From positions 11,516,678 to 11,580,677 of the forward strand of contig NC_092579.1 in NCBI RefSeq assembly GCF_037975245.1: a stretch of DNA of 64,000 nucleotides, given 5' to 3'. Below the pieces are notes generated by a model that made no database searches, was not told where the DNA came from, and saw only the letters and a list, made by a program, of their open reading frames with translations. The translations under genes were made by a program, and so were the position numbers. The stretch is from Apostichopus japonicus. Its lineage: Eukaryota; Echinodermata; Holothuroidea; Aspidochirotida; Stichopodidae. Positions 56,903-64,000 of this stretch are shown here, piece by piece. The stretch's first letter is position 1, and each line of letters begins with the position of its first letter.

Positions 56903-57289
56903 GGGCCTATGAGCTCACTACGGAAACACAAACGTATAAAGACTACTAGGCTGTTCTGTGTTGAATGTACCTAACCCAAGAAACACATCACGATTGGTCG
57001 CGTAGGCGTAGCAAAACATGTTGTAAGTTTCAGTCAAAAAGCAAATTGTTTCTAAATACTGTGATATTCATTCTGCCATACACGTCACTCACGTATTAAT
57101 CATTCGGAGCACAATCCAGGGATCAGGGATAACCATGTGAACATAAACTGAACGTAGCCTCCGCTTGTGAGTGCCGCGGAGACCGTTTAGTTAAATTGCC
57201 AACCCGTTTCCACATTTGACAATACAGAGACAGTGGCTTTTTTTGCGTTGCTGCTTGGATCAAATTCTTACGGAAGCGTAGAAGGTACA

Positions 57290-57640
57290 TTGCATTGACG
57301 AGTTACCAACTTGACAAAACGACAATTATCAGCAAATTGACGAGTTGACGAGATAACGGATCTCGTCAATGCATCAATTTTCTGCAAATTGACGAGTTGC
57401 ACACTTACTACCATCTCGACAAGATGACAAAATTCAGAAAATTGACGAGTTGACGAGATAACGGATCTCGTCAATGCAACAATTTTCTGCAAATTGACGA
57501 GTTGCACACTTACTACCATCTCGACAAGATGACAAAATTCAGAAAATTGACGTTTTGACGAGATAACGGATCTCGTCAATGCAACAATTTTCTGCAAATT
57601 GACGAGTTGCACACTTACTACTACTAGTAAGTGTGCAAAG
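57290..57640. repeat. 105-bp tandem array ending in a palindrome
   Basis: CACACTTACTACCATCTCGA units recur at 57400 and 57505 and a partial one at 57610: an exact 105-bp period. Each holds GAGATAACGGATCTCGTCAA and AAATTGACGAGTTG. The array ends in a perfect 14-bp inverted repeat, TTGCACACTTACTA (57607-57620) and TAGTAAGTGTGCAA (57625-57638), separated by four bases. Confidence 0.9.
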
Positions 57641-58155
57641 AGAAAAAGTCGAAATAAATAAGTGACACGTACATACGAAGGAACTGAATCGGATTACATC
57701 CTTTCAAATGCAATCACATATGCAATAACACGCTAATAATGCGACCAATATTGCTGGGAAATTTTTGACAAAGGTAATGGGGTGCTGATGGGATGGAGGG
57801 AGGTTTGAGCCGAAAATCTAAGTTTCTTATATTTTCTAGTTGCCCCTTCATGTTTTCACATGTTTGGCTAGAAATGTTCCCAGATTTACATGATTAGTTT
57901 TTAGACAAAGACGATAATACGAACATGCCGGAATGCTATTGAATCAACTTAAACAATCAAGCTATGTTGTAAAACCCGCTCATAGTTAAACTGCCACGCG
58001 AATGTGGCTATATAATTTCGTAATACCACAAATTAGTTCTTATAAAACACATTTTCAACTCTTTTCAAGGTGTTCAATGATGATATTTAGTTAAGCATAC
58101 TATATTGAATATTTTACTCATCAGGTTATCTTCAGCTGATCTAAAAATATCAATA
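57641..58155. other. 5' flank of the IFIT-like gene; possible intron end
   Basis: AT-rich. Acceptor-like sites TTTTACTCATCAG and GTTATCTTCAG end at about 58124 and 58135, shortly before the start codon, suggesting an upstream non-coding exon. I did not find a convincing interferon-response-type element. Confidence 0.4.
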
Positions 58156-59595
58156 ATGAATACAGGGAGTGACAACGTTGAATGGTGGCAGAAAGTACCA
58201 TGTCACTTTACATGGAGTTTGGAAGATACAGACGAGGATTATAATACAATGAAGAATAAAGTAAAGAGTACATTAGAATCCTGGAATGAAGAACATCCTA
58301 ATTCTCCTCCATGTCAGCCTCTTTTATTTCTGGGTTTCTTAGAAGTTTCCAAATTTAAGGGATTGCCGCGACAGAATCCACGTCAAGCAATGAATCATTT
58401 CAACAATGTTGAAAGAGAGGCTGCAAAAATGCCCGTTGCAGAAGAGAGGAATGCTTGCATGACGGTGGCTTTAGCCAATCGGATTTGGTGTAATGAAATC
58501 TTAAGCCAATCACAAGAAGGAAAAGAAGATGTTGACGCTCTTCACAAATCGAAACCTAAAACAGGCGAAGAGACCGACGACATGAGACGACTTAAACGAC
58601 TTTGGAACGAGAAGAACGAAATCCTTGAAGCCTACATTGAAGGAATAGCTGTGTTTTCGCTGGAATATCTTGGTCCGAGAAAGTACAAAGATGCTGAAGA
58701 TCGTTGTCGGAAAGCTTTAGTTGTCATACCGACAAACCCAGAGTGGCACCACTCCCTTGGATGTTTCATAGGGCGCCAGAGTCGGGATAAAGTTATCAAC
58801 TCCCGAAGCGGGTACAATCACATAGAGGAAGAAGTTAAATGTTACGAAGAAGCGCTAAGACTGGACCCTGCCTTTGATTTAGCTCGATGTACCTTGGCTC
58901 AAGTACTTGTCAAGATTCCTCAGCGAAAAAAAGAAGCCGCGAAACACATTGAAAGTGTCCACCAAAATACCTGCTCGATGGTTATCAAAAAAGGTCGATT
59001 TTATCGCCTTGCAAAGGATTACACCAAAGCTCTAGAAGTACTGATGAAAGGTGAGTCAGAGTTTTCAAGTCCCCGTAGTGAGTTATTCTTCCAAACAAGT
59101 CTCGTTTACGAGGCTCTTGCCAAGCTACCTCGAGTCGATCAAACGACAAAGAAGAACAATTTGGAAAAGCATATAGCTTACTGCAACAAATGTCTTGAAT
59201 TAGAACCTCAACATTTTCCTGCTTTGCTCAAAAAAGCTCGGGCACTTGGTCAATTGAAACGGAATGACGCAGCCGAAAAAGTGTTTCGTGAGGCAATGCG
59301 TGTAGTTAAGGCCAGACCAAAAAATTTCGTACAAGTGCAATATTGGTTTGCCGAGCATTTAACCTTCAGAAATCGTAAGCAGGTAACACCAGAGGCCGCC
59401 GAGCTATACCAGGGTGCCATGTCTACAACTTTATCTATGATACAGAATGCAGACGATTTTGCAATTGATGACATCAAGGAAAGCATGAAATGGTTTGTCA
59501 CTAATTCCAAGAAAAAATTGGACGAATTTTATCAAGGGAACCCATCATCGAACATAGTGCATATTGAAAGAATGTTTGCTAGTTTTCATTTTTAA
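58156..59595 (+). CDS. IFIT-like tetratricopeptide repeat protein
   Basis: Vertebrate IFIT proteins are cytosolic TPR proteins that bind abnormal 5' ends of viral RNA. This single open frame encodes 479 residues, the size of an IFIT (about 470-490). Near residue 16 it has CHFTWSL, the N-terminal signature of IFITs (CHFTW). TPR-like helical pairs follow: YKDAEDRCRKALVVIPTNPE, YEEALRLDPAFDLARCTLAQ, YTKALEVL, and a later CNKCLELEPQHFPALLKKAR with DAAEKVFREAM. I chose the ATG at 58156: the frame is open further upstream but only from a non-ATG codon behind a likely splice acceptor. An acceptor immediately before a coding exon that holds nearly the whole protein mirrors vertebrate IFIT gene structure. 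RNA binding and antiviral role are inferred from the family. Confidence 0.85.
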   Translation: MNTGSDNVEWWQKVPCHFTWSLEDTDEDYNTMKNKVKSTLESWNEEHPNSPPCQPLLFLGFLEVSKFKGLPRQNPRQAMNHFNNVEREAAKMPVAEERNACMTVALANRIWCNEILSQSQEGKEDVDALHKSKPKTGEETDDMRRLKRLWNEKNEILEAYIEGIAVFSLEYLGPRKYKDAEDRCRKALVVIPTNPEWHHSLGCFIGRQSRDKVINSRSGYNHIEEEVKCYEEALRLDPAFDLARCTLAQVLVKIPQRKKEAAKHIESVHQNTCSMVIKKGRFYRLAKDYTKALEVLMKGESEFSSPRSELFFQTSLVYEALAKLPRVDQTTKKNNLEKHIAYCNKCLELEPQHFPALLKKARALGQLKRNDAAEKVFREAMRVVKARPKNFVQVQYWFAEHLTFRNRKQVTPEAAELYQGAMSTTLSMIQNADDFAIDDIKESMKWFVTNSKKKLDEFYQGNPSSNIVHIERMFASFHF

Positions 59596-60224
59596 GTACG
59601 TTCTATAGTTAGCCATACAATACTTCTATTATTGTTTTTAACTTTAATTACAACTTCTGTATCCAATACATATATCTTTTAGGTAGTATTTTTAAAACTG
59701 TATAAAGAAATCCCGTTGAATCTGAGAGACGACTTTTCTAGTTACATTGTTTCAAAAGACCGTAATTTAATGGGAAAGGTTGCCTTAGACAGTGTGTTAT
59801 ACTGAAATGGTCCTTGAGTGGTAAAACAACACGACGCCCATTATTTAATATCTGTTTGAACGTAAGAAAAACACAACCGTTTCCAACAATGCGCAATAAC
59901 GTCACATGAACGGGCATCTACATTCACGCTCTAAATCAATAGAGGGGCACTGTCTTATCGGTCTTATCTAGTTCAGCGAAACGAGATGTTCTGTAGTCTC
60001 TAAAAATCATTCAGAATTCCTCTAAGAAATCGCTGACGGAAACTGTGCAAACTGCGTGTTATATTCCTTCACGCACATGCAGTGTGACATATTCGAGTTA
60101 ACATATGGTTTTGATCACCCATAACTGGAACACGAGTAGCATCGAAATAATGACCACCGTTCGAATGGTAACTGAATCATCAAATTAAATATGATTTACA
60201 TATATGCGGATGAATTGGTACGCA
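59596..60224. other. 3' flank of the IFIT-like gene
   Basis: No coding signal. No clear AATAAA close after the stop; the nearest is within the LINE tail at about 60600. Confidence 0.4.
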
Positions 60225-60635
60225 CGTCTGATCGTCAACCAATCAAAAAGCTTCTCCAACACTCAATACTTTTAAGCAACAACTAAAACAATACCTACTG
60301 CATAGCAATCCATCTTAGTTGTACTCCTGTTTTTTTTTCTCTTATGCTTCTTTTTCGTTTTAAAAGATTCTGACTTTGTTGGGGGGTTTTTTGGGGGGGG
60401 GGAGATGGGACGGGTGTTGGTGGGGTGGGTGTTGTATTCTGCACTTTTTTTTGTTACAAATGGGCCAGGCCAGAAAAGTATCCACTTATTTCTGGTTCCT
60501 CTACTTCCATCTCACATATATATTATTTCAATATATTTGATACCATCTATATTCATCATAGATTGTTCAAAATGTTAATGTAAAATAATGGAATGTAGAA
60601 ATAAATTCAATTCAATTCAAAATTCAATTCAAAAA
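60225..60635 (+). mobile_element. LINE 3' end with ATTCA tail
   Basis: The frame PTLNTFKQQLKQYLLHSNPS followed by a stop is the extreme C-terminus of a CR1/L2-type reverse transcriptase. A T- and G-rich 3' UTR leads to AATAAATTCAATTCAATTC and an irregular ATTCA tail. Only the last few hundred bases remain. Confidence 0.65.
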
Positions 60636-60636
60636 T

Positions 60637-60827
60637 ACTTTTTAAGAAAAAGTCGCCCAGGAAAGAACCTGGGCACGAAAACCAAACTACCTAACGACTG
60701 ATCCGCTCTCAACCCCAGTCCCCTTGCATCGGGACTGTGACTGTGTGATCATCGTCGGGTGTGCTGCACCATTCACCTCGAAAGGGAACAGATACTACAC
60801 ATGATCTTAGCCAAAAGGCCAAGAAGC
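60637..60827 (-). mobile_element. U2-snRNA-headed retroposon, second well-kept copy
   Basis: It matches 18223-18412 along its full length with few changes. The minus-strand 5' end GCTTCTTGGCCTTTTGGCTA begins three bases inside the U2 match. The three body hairpins and the T-rich end are retained. The 3' end sits directly against the LINE ATTCA tail. I see no clear target duplication. Confidence 0.82.
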
Positions 60828-60829
60828 TT

Positions 60830-63800
60830 CTGTAAATATTAGATTATTAAGATTTAAAGTATGAGCGTCAGTATAATTGTATAAAAGTCTCCGAAATGGT
60901 ATATACTTGACTTATACCTTCTTCTCTAATTATTAATGACGAGATATGCTTTTTAAACAACTGTATAGTACAAAGATTGGGATATCTTACAGCGCTATAC
61001 AAAATATGTGGAGATCACTACACAGGTTAGATCATGCGCATTAGGACCCAGAGCCCTTCTGCACACATACACACGCATACACACAAAAACCTGAAGCTCG
61101 CTCATTAGCATATGCATATAATAGTTGTTATGATAAACATATATATGTCGGTTATTATACGGTGTTAATCAGGATGCATAACTTTTCAATGAAGGATGAA
61201 GGTGATACACCTTGCAGTGTCGTCAAAGCCAACTCCCAAGGCTTCCAGCAAAAAAAGAATCATATTTTGACGAAAAATGGTGAATTCTGAGGCATATTTA
61301 GACTATATATTAGGTCTAAGCGTATGGTTGTGCTAACAGCTACTTTTGAATTGTTCTGTATGTAACCAGAGCATAACATGGTTAATGTTTTGTATAGTTA
61401 TCATTTTCTTTTATTTTCCACCTTTTGTTTCTATCCATTTAATCATTTTCTTTCATTTTCTTATCTTTGTTTTTATTCATTTGATCATTTTCTTTTGTTT
61501 GTTTGTTTTTATTCATTTGACAATGAATAACCTTTACTTGGTAGATTTATGAGTTCCCTTAATTTTCACTTTTATTGCTAACTACTACATGGCAACAGTT
61601 AGTGGTCAAGTGGCCCTGTGTGACCTGTCTTTTTCTTAAGCTAAGTAATTGTTTTGCGTGGTCCTATTTTCTAGGAATATATGAGTGGCTCCAAGAGTCT
61701 TTATCCTTTTCAGAATTGTGGGTTAAATAGACAATTTTATAACTTTTGTTTGGTTAGATAGGAATGTTTTGGTGATAGATGATTATTTTAAATGTACCAA
61801 AGGACACCATAAATTAAGTAATGTGTCTGGTAAATTATGTATTAAGTGTTAATTGACAGCTGTTTGGTCACTGGACCTCAGATACCAGGAAGTGGAGGGC
61901 AAGCTGGTCTAGAGTAGGAGGGGGAAAGTTGAGACAAAGGCCAAATCATGAATATTCAATGAACCAAGCTTTGTGTTTAATTGGTTTAAGGTGGTCATGT
62001 GTGAGTTGCCTTGTACTATTATTATGGGATGAATTCTTATTATTATGGGATGTATTCTTATTATTATGGGATGGAGTGAATAAGGTAGCATGGTAGGGGG
62101 AAATTAAGATAAGACACTGATGCCGAGTTAAGTTTACAGTAGTTACAGTAGTTAGAGGAGAAGAGTGGAAGGATTAAGTTTGTAATAGTTAGAGGAGAAG
62201 AGGGGAAGGATTAAGTTTGAAATGGTTGGGCACGAGATCATAATTATTTTCTTAGACTAACTTCATCAGTAATAGGGTAGAGGACCAGTATTAAATTAAT
62301 TAGAAGTTAAATGGACACTTAATTGAAGCTATTTACCCATGGAGTTTTTATAGAAGTTTAGTGAATACCTGGAGCTTGTTCTACAAATGGATATTCTATT
62401 TTAGTAAAAACCTGGAACTGTTTTACAAGGAAATTTCATATTTAATAAAAGTTTATCACCCGGAGCTGTACCAATGGAGGCAGAACTTTATTTCATCCTG
62501 TACTAATATCTGGCAACGATATAATTTTCTGTTGTGATGGAACTGAACTATAAATTCCCATTTTAATTCAATGTTTGGATCCGGAAGTGAACCCCTGCGA
62601 TGACCCAACCCGAGTGATGAACAGTTTCTCCTAGAGACGCCCCAAGCTGAGACGCCCAAGAGGTTATTTCCCCGAGTAGCGAGCTGTCCAGAGAACCACC
62701 CAATCCAGAGACGTCCCCAACTAAGTGAACCGCCCTAGAAGTTTCCCAAGGAGACAATTTCGTTCTCAAATTGTATTCGGTCGACCCGCGCCGGGATTTT
62801 GTTATTATTTTCGTTGGGACTGATAAGTATTATTTTTCCATTAAGTTCAGTGGAGTCGTTATAAGAAGTAAGATTTCCGAGATATGTAAGTTACACCCAT
62901 TTATATAATTTCACATATTACCTTAAGTAACCCCATTGATATTAATACAACGTCCATGTGCATCGTAAACACACCACTTTACCTTTATTTGTTTGTTTTT
63001 GTGTGAGCATTCCGCCTTTTTAAGTTGTCCCCACGATCTCAGAGTAAATCGGCCCTACCCTGATTTGGAGGTGCCACTTGTAATCTTCCCAAACCTAAAA
63101 ATATATTTAAGCCTCGTCACTGCGTTTTTGACCGGCTACATGTACATAAGATTGAAAACGAATGTTTTCCACCTCCACCTCCCATACCCCTCTCTGGACA
63201 CAGGACTCACTCTTAATTAATATATATATATGTTATATATTGAATTCACCATAAGAGTCTTTACAAAAGTTGCAGTTGTTTTGTATAGATTATTGCTTTC
63301 TTCGTAATACATGTCTTTGTATATACTTGCTTTTATTTAATACCTTTGATACAAGTAATGACAATTACTATATAGGTTAATATCTATCATTCGATAAAGA
63401 TAACTTTTTAATCAATGGAATTAAAGTGTTGGCAGTGTGTCTTCTGTTCCCAAGGTATCATGCAGGCACCCTTTCTTTATAAATGTGTTTTTTTTTTAAT
63501 GCTATTGGTTCATACCTTTGAAATTTAGAAATAACGAAACCTTTTGTTAAGAGCTTCAATGGTGCTGCTGCGCCATCTATAATAGTGTATGTGTGTCAAA
63601 CTTTTATATTTGGTTACCTTCAGTTTCAATGGCATTTCTGTAACCGTCAGCGAACATCAAATACATTCAGACTAGTCACTTGTGACTTTTTCGCGTTTTT
63701 GTTTTGTTATAAACCTGAAAAAAAAAATTGAGTTAACGAAGCTGCCTGTAACACATCTCAACCTAACAGCCTCTGAAAAAAAGATATGGCTCACCGAAAG

Positions 63801-64000
63801 GGTATCCTTTGTCATTTCTCCTCCACCTCCACCCCTCAGCCCTGTACCTTACCAAATTATGCAGAACCAATCACCAAACCAAGCAGCTGATGACCGAGAT
63901 GGAAACTTTTCTTGTATTCAGCATACAGATTGATCTCTACCAAAGACAACGGGCGTCTTCTACTCAATGTGGTTCACCTACAAACCTACCCCCTGGTCCC
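60830..64000. other. No gene supported
   Basis: AT-rich DNA. Short tandem units occur at 62030-62075 (TATTATGGGATG) and at 62130-62230 (AGTTAGAGGAGAAGAG). Open frames here, including a proline-rich one at 63682-63933, show no recognisable domain. Confidence 0.4.

Noticed and set aside
57268-57612. A 114-residue repeat protein on the minus strand
   Set aside because: It is the translation of the 105-bp tandem array.
62700-62900. A possible retroelement leader (TGG-starting sequence after a CA end near 62850)
   Set aside because: No second terminal repeat, target duplication or coding region is visible in the window, so it cannot be supported.
63682-63933. A proline-rich exon near the window end
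   Set aside because: No domain, no clear acceptor and donor in matching phase; simple composition could arise by chance.

Overview
The window looks like animal nuclear DNA, most likely from an echinoderm-like deuterostome (a sea cucumber or relative is my guess, not proven). The reasons are intron-rich genes with GT/AG splice sites, a P2X7-type C-terminal domain exon, an IFIT-like TPR gene outside a vertebrate setting, many tRNA-headed SINEs and hAT-like miniature elements with G/C homopolymer runs, and a stretch rich in AGGCCT-type motifs. It is not bacterial: no operons, CRISPR arrays or rRNA genes are visible, and most open frames are chance or repeat-derived.

Layout. About 0-6 kb is accessory DNA: hAT-like miniature elements, three with clear 8-bp target duplications and a fourth nested inside one of them, plus a 111-113 bp tandem array. 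At 7.0-7.6 kb lies the last exon of a gene with a P2X7-type cytoplasmic domain. At 8.7-11.2 kb are another hAT-like element and a 240-bp tandem array. At 12.2-13.2 kb (minus strand) is the catalytic exon of a galactose-3-O-sulfotransferase, with a 240-bp perfect TCCA microsatellite just outside its splice acceptor. From 14.4 to 22.9 kb the DNA is mostly mobile: tRNA SINEs, a LINE fragment, a cluster of elements whose heads match the 5' end of U2 snRNA, a diverged local duplication and nested hAT-like elements.

From 22,987 to 48,228 (plus strand) I could assemble a complete CEP112 (centrosomal coiled-coil) gene: 26 coding exons, 987 codons plus stop, all phases consistent, with a poly(A) signal at 50,821. 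Its introns and 3' UTR hold LINE 3' ends, a SINE, hAT-like elements and four tandem arrays. From 50.8 to 58 kb there are local tandem duplications and MITE ends with no gene seen. At 58,156-59,595 is an intronless-CDS IFIT-like TPR gene, followed by a LINE 3' end and a second well-preserved U2-headed element. The last 3 kb shows no gene I can support.

The genes do not form a pathway: a purinergic-type signalling domain, a Golgi sulfotransferase, a centrosomal scaffold and an antiviral-type TPR protein are neighbours by chance as far as I can see. The most unusual content is the U2-snRNA-headed retroposon family, whose best copy is flanked by an 11-12 bp target duplication.
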